Shown piece after piece: positions 17,324 to 26,177 of a DNA stretch of 64,000 nucleotides. Under the pieces are notes generated by a model. The model was not told where the DNA came from and ran no database searches. It worked only from the letters and a program-made list of their open reading frames with translations. The stretch covers positions 186,001 to 250,000 of the forward strand of contig NZ_JAAGVZ010000004.1 in the NCBI RefSeq assembly GCF_010882125.1. Direction: 5' to 3'. The position numbers and the translations under genes were made by a program. How positions within the stretch are numbered: the first letter of the stretch is position 1; the number at the start of each line of letters is the position of its first letter. The stretch comes from Peribacillus alkalitolerans (GTDB lineage: Bacteria; Bacillota; Bacilli; Bacillales; DSM-1321).

Positions 17324-17379
17324 ATTATATAAAGTAAATGAATGAATAAGGATAAATTTCCACTTAAGATAAGTGGAAA
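17324..17379 (-). promoter_or_regulatory. hutU upstream control region: TATAAT box and 9-5-9 palindrome
   Basis: On the minus strand a perfect TATAAT lies at 17329-17324. No good -35 hexamer is found 16-18 bp before it. Instead a perfect inverted repeat TTTCCACTT-AAGAT-AAGTGGAAA occupies 17357-17379, centred about 50 bp before the expected transcription start. A weak -35 plus an upstream palindrome is the usual layout of an activator-dependent promoter. The neighbouring AraC-type protein is the obvious candidate (inference). Confidence 0.5.
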
Positions 17380-17504
17380 AAGAAAAAAATCAACAATTTT
17401 AATAGTATTATTTTTATAAATGAATAATATTTTTAGGTTATAAAAATATCCTTTAAAAATAGTTGCATAATTATCAGAATGGACACGGTTGAAACTCCAA
17501 CACA

Positions 17505-17538
17505 AAAAAGAGCCATGAGGATGAATTTCCACATGGCT
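17505..17538 (-). terminator. Terminator after the hut regulator gene
   Basis: AGCCATG (17511-17517) pairs with CATGGCT (17532-17538), followed on the minus strand by six T. It lies just beyond the regulator stop codon and splits the hut genes into a hutH-regulator unit and a hutUIG unit. Confidence 0.8.
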
Positions 17539-17579
17539 TAAATTCTTTTAATGTTGATACACAATTTACTTGTGAAACT

Positions 17580-19073
17580 TCAATTACTTATCTCAACCTT
17601 ACCTGTCCGAAATTCCCTAGGTGTCATCCCTACCATTTCACGAAAGACTCTGCTGAAATAATTAGGATTAGGGTATCCAATGGTTAATGCTATTTCTTTT
17701 ACAGGTTGATCTGATTCACGTAGTAACCTTTTTGCCTCATTGATTCGAATGCTTGAAACGATTTCAGTGAAGCTTTGTCCTGTTTTTACATGGAGAAGGT
17801 GACTGAAATAGGATGGGCTCCGACTCACATAATTAGCTACCTCATCTAACTTCAGATCCATCTTTCTGAAATTTTTTTCAAGGAAGGAAAGTCCCTTCTC
17901 AATCGGGTCATTATGGTAGTTACGATTTCCAGCTTCTACTTTTAAGAACAACTTCTGAGTAAAAAGGATGAGATTTTGAACAGTCCTATATAACACCGTA
18001 TCATACAAAATAGAATTAAAAATATAACGGTATTCCGATTCTAATTCCATTTTTTTCTCCAATGCATTGGTTTTCATAAATCGTCTGATTTGGGCTAAAA
18101 TGCTGGTCAACCGGATTCGAACAAGACCTGGCTCCGGATAGGGCTCCCTCAAAGAGACGAATTCTGCATAAAGCCATTCCTTAATATTCTGAAGTTCATG
18201 ATTCGCCAGCATATCAATCCACCTTCTTTGCTCAGGTGGTGTTAAAAATGGATCAATATGTGCCCATGTTGGCGATGACTGCATTTGGACAACCTGTCTA
18301 TATCCACGATAGTAAGTCAATTCAAGTATTTTTTTCGCTTCCAAATACTTATGGTGTATAGATAGGACAGTTTCTTTACCTGTATGGACCACTATCGAAA
18401 TTGCATCTGAATATTCCTCTTCCCATTTATGCATCGCTTTCTGACATTGCTCCGATGGACGTGGTGTTGATTGTTTAAACAAAATGACCACCATATCACT
18501 CAACACAAAGATACTTTGTTTGCTTTGGAACGGAAATGCAATCAGGAATGCATGTAAGGTTGGAATCATTTCCTTCGTTTCTGTTTGGAAGACCGCCACA
18601 TAATAATCCTCCACACTCGGTTTGTTTGGAAGGAATAATAACTCGTATAGTCCTTCTTTAGTAGCTTGATAGTTTGGACTTTCCATAGTTTGTTTTCGCG
18701 CAGTCAATAGCCTAGATGCCCTTTGATAGGTACTCTTCACTTTTGTGGAAGAAAGCGGTTTAATCATAAGTTCTAGTGCTTGTATATCTATAGCTAGACT
18801 CGCCTTTTCAAAAGTGGCTTCAGCACTTGTCAAAATAAGAATCGGTTCATATATCATGAGTAAATCTTTTAACGAATGCCACTCATCCTGGGACAACATA
18901 TCCAACTCCAACACTAAAACATCGGGCGTCTCTTTCTCAAACTGAAGGATCAATTCTTGGAAATTGGAGGCGACATGAATATGGGATATCGGGACTGATG
19001 TCGTTTTTAATAACCATTTCAATCCTTCTCTTTCATTGCTATCACGGTCACCAATCAGCCACTTCCCCTCCAT
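17580..19073 (-). CDS. Receiver-like / AraC-type transcriptional regulator of the hut locus
   Basis: A 497-residue protein with the layout of YesN-type response regulators: receiver-like domain (about 4-118), middle region (about 130-380) and an AraC-type double helix-turn-helix (about 393-492, with LDEVANYVSRSPSYFSHLL and VKEIALTIGYPNPNYFSRVF). The acidic pair (D9, D11), the Ser in LILTS and the KP motif in MIKPL are kept. The residue aligned with the phospho-acceptor Asp is E56 (PDVLVLELDML), so control by phosphorylation looks unlikely. No histidine kinase is nearby. It lies 14 bp after hutH, so it is co-transcribed with the lyase. Role as hut activator is inferred from position. Confidence 0.8.
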   Translation of the reverse strand: MEGKWLIGDRDSNEREGLKWLLKTTSVPISHIHVASNFQELILQFEKETPDVLVLELDMLSQDEWHSLKDLLMIYEPILILTSAEATFEKASLAIDIQALELMIKPLSSTKVKSTYQRASRLLTARKQTMESPNYQATKEGLYELLFLPNKPSVEDYYVAVFQTETKEMIPTLHAFLIAFPFQSKQSIFVLSDMVVILFKQSTPRPSEQCQKAMHKWEEEYSDAISIVVHTGKETVLSIHHKYLEAKKILELTYYRGYRQVVQMQSSPTWAHIDPFLTPPEQRRWIDMLANHELQNIKEWLYAEFVSLREPYPEPGLVRIRLTSILAQIRRFMKTNALEKKMELESEYRYIFNSILYDTVLYRTVQNLILFTQKLFLKVEAGNRNYHNDPIEKGLSFLEKNFRKMDLKLDEVANYVSRSPSYFSHLLHVKTGQSFTEIVSSIRINEAKRLLRESDQPVKEIALTIGYPNPNYFSRVFREMVGMTPREFRTGKVEISN

Positions 19074-19087
19074 GTCGAATCCCCCCT

Positions 19088-20593
19088 CTATTTTTTCTGC
19101 AATACTTGTTCAATTGACATGTTTCTTAACCATTCTGCACATGCTTCAATATCTTCAGAAAACACACGGTCTTTAGTAATGGACGGAACAATGGTCCTTG
19201 CTTGCTCGAAAAACGATTTTGTCCGCGGTGCCATTCTATCTTTACCTCTATACTCTGCTGCCTGTAATGCACAAATTAATTCAATAGCCAATACACGTCG
19301 TACATTCTGGATGATTTGATAAGCATGCCTTGCACCAATCGTTCCCATGCTCACGTGGTCTTCTTGATTCGCGGACGATGGGATTGAATCTACACTTGCT
19401 GGATGTGCAAGTGTCTTATTTTCTGAAACAAGGGCAGCGGCACAATACTGCATGATCATCGCGCCGGATTGCAAGCCTGGTTCAGGACTTAGAAAAGCAG
19501 GAAGATCATTTAACTGTGGATTGACAAGACGTTCCACTCTTCGTTCAGAGATGTTGGCAAGTTCTGCGGTACCGATTTTTAGAAAATCCATTGCAAAGGC
19601 AATCGGCTGTCCATGGAAGTTCCCACCGGACAATACCTTCCTACCCTCATCAAATATCAACGGATTGTCAGTGGCAGCATTCATCTCGATTTCTAGCTTT
19701 TCCTTCACATAGTCAAAAACTTGCCATGACGCTCCGTGAACCTGAGGAATGCAACGAAGGGAATAAGCATCTTGGACACGAAGTTCACCTTGACGAGTCG
19801 TAAGTTTGCTTCCATCTAGCCATTCTCTCATTCTAAAAGCTACATCTCTTTGTTGTTGATATCCTCTTACCATATGAATATCATCGTCGAGTACATCTGT
19901 AATTCCTTGCAATCCCTCCATCGTGACAGATGCGATTGCCTCTGATAAATAACCAATTTTTTCAGCTTCTAAATAGGCAATTACACCAACCGCTGTCATG
20001 GCTTGTGTACCATTGATTAAGGCCAATCCTTCTTTGGCATCTAATTCGACTGGAGTGATTCCTTCAGCTTGAAGCGCTTCCTCCGCTTTCATTCTGTTTC
20101 CTTTGTAAAACACTTCTCCCTCTCCCATTAATGGTAGAACAAGATGGGATAATGGAGCTAAGTCTCCACTTGCCCCTAGTGATCCTTGCTGAGGGACGAC
20201 AGGATGGATTTTAGAATTCAATAAATTTAAGATCGTTTCAATCACGACTGGACGAATCCCAGAAAAACCCTTCAATAAAGCATTTGCTCGAAGCAAAAGC
20301 ATAGCTCTTGAAACTGACTCATCAAATGGCTCACCAACTCCACAAGCATGTGAACGAATCAAATTGGTTTGTAGCTCTTTCACATAATCCGCCGAAATGA
20401 ACACATCACTAAATTTTCCGAATCCAGTTGTAATCCCATATACCACCTGTTGGTCATCAACAATTTTATCTACAGCTTCCCTGCTCTTTTTTACCTTTGC
20501 CATTGCCTCATCACTTGCAGAAACATACGCTCCGTGTAAAATGACTTGTTCAGCATCTTTAAGCGTCAATTGCTCACCATTCAAAATAATCAT
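19088..20593 (-). CDS. hutH: Histidine ammonia-lyase HutH
   Basis: A 501-residue enzyme that eliminates ammonia from L-histidine to give urocanate. The Ala-Ser-Gly triplet that cyclises to the MIO cofactor is in [14 protein letters not shown], with Ser at residue 142, matching the Ser143 region of well-studied HutH proteins. Other blocks: [44 protein letters not shown] start at ATG 20593 ([11 protein letters not shown]) because this fits the family length and MIO position, with GGGGTGG upstream. The frame stays open in phase to ATG 20707, which would add 38 residues encoded by the leader hairpin. First gene of the hutH-regulator unit. Confidence 0.95.
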   Translation of the reverse strand: MIILNGEQLTLKDAEQVILHGAYVSASDEAMAKVKKSREAVDKIVDDQQVVYGITTGFGKFSDVFISADYVKELQTNLIRSHACGVGEPFDESVSRAMLLLRANALLKGFSGIRPVVIETILNLLNSKIHPVVPQQGSLGASGDLAPLSHLVLPLMGEGEVFYKGNRMKAEEALQAEGITPVELDAKEGLALINGTQAMTAVGVIAYLEAEKIGYLSEAIASVTMEGLQGITDVLDDDIHMVRGYQQQRDVAFRMREWLDGSKLTTRQGELRVQDAYSLRCIPQVHGASWQVFDYVKEKLEIEMNAATDNPLIFDEGRKVLSGGNFHGQPIAFAMDFLKIGTAELANISERRVERLVNPQLNDLPAFLSPEPGLQSGAMIMQYCAAALVSENKTLAHPASVDSIPSSANQEDHVSMGTIGARHAYQIIQNVRRVLAIELICALQAAEYRGKDRMAPRTKSFFEQARTIVPSITKDRVFSEDIEACAEWLRNMSIEQVLQKK

Positions 20594-20619
20594 ATTCTCC
20601 ACCCCATTAGCATAGTAAA

Positions 20620-20658
20620 GGGGCTGCCCAGAATCATCATTTGATCCAAAGCAGCCCC
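20620..20658 (-). promoter_or_regulatory. Leader hairpin before hutH
   Basis: GGGGCTGC (minus strand, from 20658) pairs perfectly with GCAGCCCC (to 20620). Inside, GGATCA and TGATTC form a second 6-bp stem (one G-U) around a 5-nt loop. The structure is in the roughly 150-nt transcribed leader, ending 27 bases before the preferred hutH start. It may control hutH expression; on the plus strand it would also act as a terminator because a T-run follows. Confidence 0.5.
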
Positions 20659-20748
20659 TGTTTTTTATTAAATTGGAGATAGTCGTTTCTATTTTCATCA
20701 TATCCATCAGTCTCCATTAAATTATTATAAAATTCATATATTTCCTAT

Positions 20749-20777
20749 ATTTTAAAAATCATTTGAAGAACAGTCAA
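20749..20777 (-). promoter_or_regulatory. SigA-type promoter of hutH
   Basis: On the minus strand TTGACT (20777-20772), a 17-bp spacer, then TAAAAT (20754-20749). This is a near-consensus housekeeping promoter. Transcription would start near 20742, giving a leader of about 150 nt before the preferred hutH start. Confidence 0.7.
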
Positions 20778-20930
20778 CTATATTTTGAAAATTTTACTAT
20801 ACTACTGTAGCATCTCAATATCACACTAAAGAATTTTCCGACAAAAGTTCATCACGTATTGGAAAACTATTATCACATTCAAGGGGAATTACAAGTTTTA
20901 TTTTTCTCGCTTCTTTTACAAGGAGATAAA
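20778..20930. other. Short gap upstream of the hutH promoter
   Basis: The gap between the hutH promoter and the terminator of the M6 protease gene holds no gene. TTTTCC and GGAAAA half sites near 20836 and 20861 resemble the arms of the hutU palindrome, but this is weak. Confidence 0.3.
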
Positions 20931-20962
20931 CAAAAGCTGTCGGGTAACCTCGACAGCTTTTG
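20931..20962 (-). terminator. Terminator of the M6 metalloprotease gene
   Basis: A 12-bp perfect stem (CAAAAGCTGTCG, 20931-20942, with 20951-20962) lies downstream of the protease stop, followed by T-rich sequence on the minus strand. Confidence 0.8.
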
Positions 20963-21001
20963 CTAACTATTTTATTAGATTAGGATATTCTTAGAGAACG
21001 T

Positions 21002-22984
21002 TTACTTCACTCCACCAGGGCCAATAAAACGACTTACTGTAACTGTCTTAGCGGTGTCAGTCTCAGAAGTACTTGTAAAAGTAAGATTTGTTGGTACTGG
21101 CTGAGGAGCTGATTGGCTTGCGGCAGGGATTTTTACGAAAACAGGAACTGTAACGGTTTTACCTGCTTCTACCTCAATTACATTATTCTGAAGCCTTAAT
21201 TCCCATCCTGCGTCTGTTTTAGCTTTCAAGCGGATAAGGTCTGTTGATGACCCTGTGTTTGTCACATTGAAATTATAAACAGCGATCCTCCCTGGTGACG
21301 CCTTTTCAACGGTACCAACAGCAGCAGCTACTCCGCGTTCAAATGAACCCGCACCATCCATATGACGAACGGCTACACGATAAGAGAGGGCGCCTTGTTT
21401 GTCATACTTTTTCCCTAATATATAGAAATGAAGTCGATTAAATTCATCTTTGTACTCACTTTCCACACCTTCGCCGGTTCCAGCTTTAAAAAGGGAGTCA
21501 GCCAACTGTTGAAAATCACCCTTTGAAAGCATGGCCGTGCTGCCGTCTGGTCGCTTAAAGTCTACTTGATTGATATCTTCTTTATGTGAATCAACCACCC
21601 AGATATTTGGTGAAGACTCTGCGTTCCTCGTTTTAGCTAATAGGACACCAGAATCAGGGACAAAGGAGTCAAATCCTACCCGGTCTACCACCTCAACTGT
21701 GTAGTTATTGTACCATTTCGCTCCGCGCTGCATATCAGCACGCCAATCGTCTGACAAGGAGTTCGCTGGTGTTAGATCCTCCATGCTAATGTTAATACCG
21801 TGGATTGCGGAACGACCAAATTCACTGCCAGCTGGTACCTCACGGGATAGGATATCAGTGAATACTGGACCTGTATTTGCTAATTCGTCGCGGTTTAGAC
21901 TAAGGTACTGATCCTCTGAAAGGAAGCCCTGTTTGATTTTATTTCGCAGCATATGGTGGGATGGGGCAGATGCACCCAATGGTGATGGAACCATCCACCG
22001 TGTGTGTGGACCACCAGGCCCATTGAAGCTTCCGCGACTCATTAATTCCCATGGTCCTGAGTAGGTCCTGGAAACGGGAATTGCGTATGGATTATTGTAG
22101 TTATCTCCAAGGCTCATAATATGACCGAATTCGTGAGCAAACGTTCCCATTCCATCATTCTCACCTTGAATTGAGGTGCCACCACTAGCGCTTGACCAAA
22201 TGCTTTTGGCAGCGTACCAAGAGGTCCATGGTACATACCTTGTTTTGGCCCAATTAGGCATTCCTGCAACATTCGGACCAAAAGGAGAGGTTACTGATTC
22301 TGGATTTTGGAACATCATTTCACCCAATTCCTGCCATACACCTGATTCATCATAGCCTGCATGGATAACAAATCTGAAGTCGAACGTTTCACCAGAAGCA
22401 GCGATATCGGCTGATGCCTTTTGAACTGCTTCACTTCTAAGGTTTCTCGGTTGAGATCCAGGAGGCATATTTACTTGCTGCCCGAACTCATTAAGTCCGT
22501 ATTCGTATTCTTTCCCGTCCATTTTATAGGGGCCAAACGCTTTGAGTTCTATCTTCCATTTACCGAAAGAATTTTCTCTCCAATACTCATTAACAGTCCG
22601 ATAGTTGTTCAAAGCTGAAGGTTTGTTGAGGAAGTCTTCCCAAAATTTAGGGATATCATTCCGCGGAATATTTCCAGTGCCAATCGGGTTGCCGGCAATT
22701 TCTGAACCCTCTGGCTGACTTAAGATAAAATCCGTGTCTTGGAAGTCCACAATAATTAATGCACCCTTAATAACTCTTTCCGGCTCGATATCTGCTGTTT
22801 GCCAATCGATTCCAGGAACGGGTCGGTAATCACTCCATGACATATCACGTGGAAGGACCCAAGACTGGGAATCAACAGGTTCAGGAAATTCAGTTAATCC
22901 TGGTTTTTCTGCAAAAGCAGTTGTTGAAACTGTCACAAGCAATAAACTAACCAAAAAGATTAGAGACCTTTTTATTCGTCTCAA
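21002..22984 (-). CDS. Secreted M6-family metalloprotease (immune inhibitor A-like)
   Basis: A 660-residue exported protein. The N-terminus has a classic signal peptide (basic RRIKRS, hydrophobic LIFLVSLLLVTVSTTAFA, cleavage after AFA). The catalytic zinc motif HEFGH lies at about residues 284-288 in MGTFAHEFGHIMSLGDNYN. The M6 domain spans about 70-480. The C-terminal 100 residues look like an Ig-type domain of the NEW3/COG1470 kind (NVTNTGSSTDLIRLKA). The start is TTG at 22984, which puts AGGAGG 9 bases upstream; the in-frame TTG at 22993 abuts the ribosome binding site and is too close. Monocistronic. M6 enzymes degrade extracellular proteins; the target here is unknown. Confidence 0.85.
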   Translation of the reverse strand: MRRIKRSLIFLVSLLLVTVSTTAFAEKPGLTEFPEPVDSQSWVLPRDMSWSDYRPVPGIDWQTADIEPERVIKGALIIVDFQDTDFILSQPEGSEIAGNPIGTGNIPRNDIPKFWEDFLNKPSALNNYRTVNEYWRENSFGKWKIELKAFGPYKMDGKEYEYGLNEFGQQVNMPPGSQPRNLRSEAVQKASADIAASGETFDFRFVIHAGYDESGVWQELGEMMFQNPESVTSPFGPNVAGMPNWAKTRYVPWTSWYAAKSIWSSASGGTSIQGENDGMGTFAHEFGHIMSLGDNYNNPYAIPVSRTYSGPWELMSRGSFNGPGGPHTRWMVPSPLGASAPSHHMLRNKIKQGFLSEDQYLSLNRDELANTGPVFTDILSREVPAGSEFGRSAIHGINISMEDLTPANSLSDDWRADMQRGAKWYNNYTVEVVDRVGFDSFVPDSGVLLAKTRNAESSPNIWVVDSHKEDINQVDFKRPDGSTAMLSKGDFQQLADSLFKAGTGEGVESEYKDEFNRLHFYILGKKYDKQGALSYRVAVRHMDGAGSFERGVAAAVGTVEKASPGRIAVYNFNVTNTGSSTDLIRLKAKTDAGWELRLQNNVIEVEAGKTVTVPVFVKIPAASQSAPQPVPTNLTFTSTSETDTAKTVTVSRFIGPGGVK

Positions 22985-22993
22985 AATAATCAA

Positions 22994-23484
22994 CCTCCTA
23001 AAGTTATTTATGTACAGGAAAATAATAGCATTATCAGATTATTTCGAATATATAAATAAATTTAATTGTAAAAAAGAGGAGAAAAGCCCTTAAATGGAGG
23101 TTGATTTTTGCTAAATTAATAGGCGGATTAGTCTAAGTGACCAGGTAAGATTGAAAATTTATACCTACTAAATAGGAAAAATTAGGAATTTACAATTCCC
23201 AAATCTAAGCCCGGAATGGATGGGATGGAGACGAAATCGCTCTGGAGATCTTTATCAAAGTGTGAGATATGAAAATCATAAGTTCATGTTATCCCTATTC
23301 CTATATTTCTTTCCCTACTCTATTAAATATTGTATCATTCAGATAATAGCTTCATAGAAAACTCGCCGATCGGCCAGCCCTAAGTCGGAGACAGGGGTGA
23401 GTACGTTTAACTTATACACTACATCGCCTTTCTTCTATGCTGCCAATTTCAACTTTCTAATAGTACAAAGAAAGGGTTGATAAA
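22994..23484. other. Intergenic stretch with one structured element
   Basis: 491 bp between the divergent protease and DUF1232 genes. Apart from the folded segment at 23361-23402, I see no gene or known riboswitch core. Confidence 0.4.
23361..23402 (+). ncRNA. Candidate structured leader upstream of the DUF1232 gene
   Basis: ACTCGC (23361-23366) can pair with GTGAGT (23397-23402). Inside, CCCT pairs with AGGG directly against the outer stem, and CCGA near 23366 can pair with TCGG at 23385-23388, pseudoknot-like. The segment is GC-rich amid AT-rich DNA and lies 83 bp before a plus-strand gene. It does not match any riboswitch class I know. Confidence 0.3.
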
Positions 23485-23907
23485 ATGCAAGAACCTTTAT
23501 TGGAAGAATCTAAGGATCAAACCGAAGATACATTACAGGAGGCGGAAAAAGCTTATTCAGAAGAAAAGCTTTGGAGGAAGCTAAAAAAATTCAGCAAAAA
23601 AGCTGGTTCCTCTGTTGTATATGCTTGCTTATTATTGGTCTATACATTACAAAAGCCTGAAGTGCCTATGAAAACGAAAACTATCATTATTGGAGCTCTC
23701 GGATATTTTATTCTCCCACTTGATCTTATTCCGGACTTTGCAGCTGGAATTGGTTTTACTGATGACCTTGGGGCATTAGGAATTGCTTTAATCCAAGTTG
23801 CCATGCATATTGATGACGAAATAAAAGGAAAAGCTAGAGGCAAATTACAGGAATGGTTTGGACCAACTGTCGACACTAATGATATTGATAAAAAGATAGG
23901 ATCGTAG
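23485..23907 (+). CDS. DUF1232 (YkvA-family) membrane protein
   Basis: A 140-residue protein with a charged N-terminal half, a hydrophobic stretch (VVYACLLLVYTLQ) and the DUF1232 signature KTIIIGALGYFILPLDLIPDFAAGIGFTDD followed by a hydrophobic helix and HIDDEIKGKA. Members are small membrane-associated proteins of unknown function. AAAGGG is found 8 bases before the ATG. Single gene with its own terminator. Confidence 0.8.
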   Translation: MQEPLLEESKDQTEDTLQEAEKAYSEEKLWRKLKKFSKKAGSSVVYACLLLVYTLQKPEVPMKTKTIIIGALGYFILPLDLIPDFAAGIGFTDDLGALGIALIQVAMHIDDEIKGKARGKLQEWFGPTVDTNDIDKKIGS

Positions 23908-23910
23908 TCG

Positions 23911-23946
23911 ATGGGTGCTCTAGTTTTGGAGCATCCTATTTTTTTG
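23911..23946 (+). terminator. Terminator of the DUF1232 gene
   Basis: GGGTGCTC pairs with GAGCATCC (one G-U) around an 8-nt loop, followed by TATTTTTTTG. Confidence 0.8.
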
Positions 23947-24002
23947 TGAATTAACACCTTTTGGTCAGTGCCTTTTTGTCGAAAAATCGATAAATGCATA
24001 CG

Positions 24003-24100
24003 TTTCGGTTGTATTTTTCTGTTTTCGAATGTATTTTTCTGCTTTCGTAGATATTTTTGAGATTTCGATTTTATTTTTATGAGTTTCGATTATAAAATCT
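24003..24100. repeat. Array D: five TTTCG cores at 20-bp pitch
   Basis: TTTCG starts at 24003, 24023, 24043, 24063 and 24084. Filler contains ATTTTT at a constant place in the unit (for example TTTCGAATGTATTTTTCTGC). It lies between the convergent DUF1232 and helix-turn-helix genes, after the terminator. Confidence 0.8.
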
Positions 24101-24195
24101 TCTTTTTACTCCTTCCTCACTTGTAAACCTTTTAATAGAATAAAAAAAACGGCAACAAAGATTCCATTTAAGCCTTTTATGCCGCCCATCCCTAT

Positions 24196-24426
24196 CTAAT
24201 CCTCATCCTTCACATCAAAATCTTCCGGAATTGGTTCACTATAGTATTCTTCTATTAACTTTTTATACTTCTCTACTTTGTCCAAATGATCGTTGAATTG
24301 ATCTTGATAAATCATATATTGCTCCCCATCAAATAAGGCGCGAATTCTCTTATTTCGAATCAAACTCATGATAGTTTCTTCTGGTAGAGACAAATACTCT
24401 GCCGTTTCCTCAATAGTTAAATACAT
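24196..24426 (-). CDS. Excisionase-type helix-turn-helix DNA-binding protein
   Basis: A 76-residue protein. Residues 1-50 (MYLTIEETAEYLSLPEETIMSLIRNKRIRALFDGEQYMI) match the winged helix of excisionase/MerR-like binding domains; the rest is an acidic helical tail (DKVEKYKKLIEEYYSEPIPEDFD). No recombinase or phage gene is nearby, so it is more likely a small chromosomal regulator than a mobile-element factor. Confidence 0.7.
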   Translation of the reverse strand: MYLTIEETAEYLSLPEETIMSLIRNKRIRALFDGEQYMIYQDQFNDHLDKVEKYKKLIEEYYSEPIPEDFDVKDED

Positions 24427-24501
24427 GATAGACTCACTTCCGAAAATTAGTATAGCGTGATTGTACTATCACCACGAGATTCTGGCAACAAAGTATGACT
24501 T

Positions 24502-25119
24502 TTATCGAACTGTTTTTTCCTCCAAATGCCCGATGTCTCCTTCCAAGACTACAGTCAATTCTTCACTCCATTCCAAAATAGTCAAGCTCGTGTCATAAAT
24601 ATACGGTGGTTCCCAAAGTTTAGAGATGGGCAACCCCTTGCAATATACCAAAAGTGTTTTAATGAATACCGTATGAGTTACCACTAACACCGTTTCTTCC
24701 TGATGGTCATGCTGTAATTTATGTAAAAATCGTTCGACTCTATTATAAAGCTGTTGAAATGTTTCACCATTGGATGTTTCAAATAGATGAGGAGTATTCC
24801 AAAAGCTATGGAATGCATCAGGGTAAGCAGCTTGTATATCTTCTTGTTTTTGGCCTTCCCAATCGCCCATGCCAATTTCACGTAAATCGTCCTCAATCCT
24901 AATTTCTGTAGTTTCCCCTACTATAGTTTGGGCCGTTTGAAACGCCCTTTTTGACGGACTAGAATAAACCGTACTGAATTGAACATCGTGAAGTCTATCC
25001 CTTAACAGGCGGGCATTTTGCAACCCTTTTTGAGTTAGGGGCGAATCTTTCCATCCCTGCATCCTTTTTTCAAGGTTCCATTCTGTCTCCCCATGCCTTG
25101 TCACAAATAGCTTTATCAT
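24502..25119 (-). CDS. Histidine phosphatase (PhoE/GpmB type)
   Basis: A 205-residue member of the histidine phosphatase superfamily. The phospho-histidine motif VTRHGETEWN begins at residue 7, followed by the arginine in YSSPSKRAFQTA, the acidic residue in EIGMGDWEG and the second histidine in VVTHTVFIKTLL. B. subtilis PhoE (YhfR) is a close model. Broad-specificity cytosolic phosphatase; the physiological substrate is not evident. Stands alone on the minus strand. Confidence 0.85.
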   Translation of the reverse strand: MIKLFVTRHGETEWNLEKRMQGWKDSPLTQKGLQNARLLRDRLHDVQFSTVYSSPSKRAFQTAQTIVGETTEIRIEDDLREIGMGDWEGQKQEDIQAAYPDAFHSFWNTPHLFETSNGETFQQLYNRVERFLHKLQHDHQEETVLVVTHTVFIKTLLVYCKGLPISKLWEPPYIYDTSLTILEWSEELTVVLEGDIGHLEEKTVR

Positions 25120-25278
25120 AGTAAAACCCTCCCTTTTCCAACAATTTTACCAGAATCTGTCGAAAGACTGTGTCATATTCCCTGGGAAATTGTAGAATTT
25201 TTTGTTGTTTTAATGATGACAGTTGGCGGTATTAAAGAAATATGAATACAAAGATAAATAAAATAAGGAGGATTAATT

Positions 25279-25383
25279 ATGAAAATCAAAGCAGGAAACT
25301 GGACGATGCTTACCCTAAATGAAAAACTTTTCATTTTACAAGCCGTTAGCATGAGTTCCCAATTAAAGATTCGTGGACAATGA
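25279..25383 (+). CDS. Candidate 34-residue small protein
   Basis: ATG at 25279 is preceded by AAGGAGG at a spacing of 7 bases, a near-ideal ribosome binding site. The peptide (MKIKAGNWTMLTLNEKLFIL and 14 more residues) is amphipathic with a hydrophobic centre, and the stop is followed within 8 bp by a terminator hairpin. I do not recognise it. It sits on the plus strand between minus-strand phosphatase and FMN-reductase genes. Confidence 0.4.
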   Translation: MKIKAGNWTMLTLNEKLFILQAVSMSSQLKIRGQ

Positions 25384-25390
25384 ACTAAAA

Positions 25391-25438
25391 AAGAACCAAG
25401 CACCTGGTTCCTTTTACGAAAACAGTTCTTGGTTCTTT
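25391..25438. terminator. Bidirectional terminator hairpin
   Basis: AAGAACCAAG (25391-25400) pairs with CTTGGTTCTT (25428-25437); a nested alternative, GAACCAAG with CTGGTTC, also exists. It can end both the 34-codon frame and the minus-strand FMN-reductase gene that stops at 25446. Confidence 0.75.
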
Positions 25439-25445
25439 CATTTTA

Positions 25446-25988
<543 letters not shown>

Positions 25989-26177
25989 TTATTCCTCCAT
26001 GCCGGTTTATATTTATAGTTAAGTCTTTTATTCGAATCCCGGTACAATGATAGTATAAACAATACTTTATGCAGACTAAAAATAATTTGATCCGAAAACC
26101 GGAAAGCTTTCAAGAAATACTAAAAAGTTCTGCACCCAAGTCCTCAATTTGAGACTTTTTGGCCAGACCCTTTGATA

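Noticed and set aside
20594-21001. hutP gene or HutP-type leader upstream of hutH
   Set aside because: No frame of suitable length, and the regular NAG triplets expected of a HutP target are not evident.
24196-24426. Excisionase gene as sign of a prophage or integrative element
   Set aside because: No integrase, attachment repeats or other phage genes around it; the domain is common in ordinary regulators.
26139-26158. Hairpin AAGTCCTCAATTTGAGACTT as terminator of the DUF4395 gene
   Set aside because: On the gene's strand no T-run follows the stem; the T-run is on the other strand, where no gene ends nearby.
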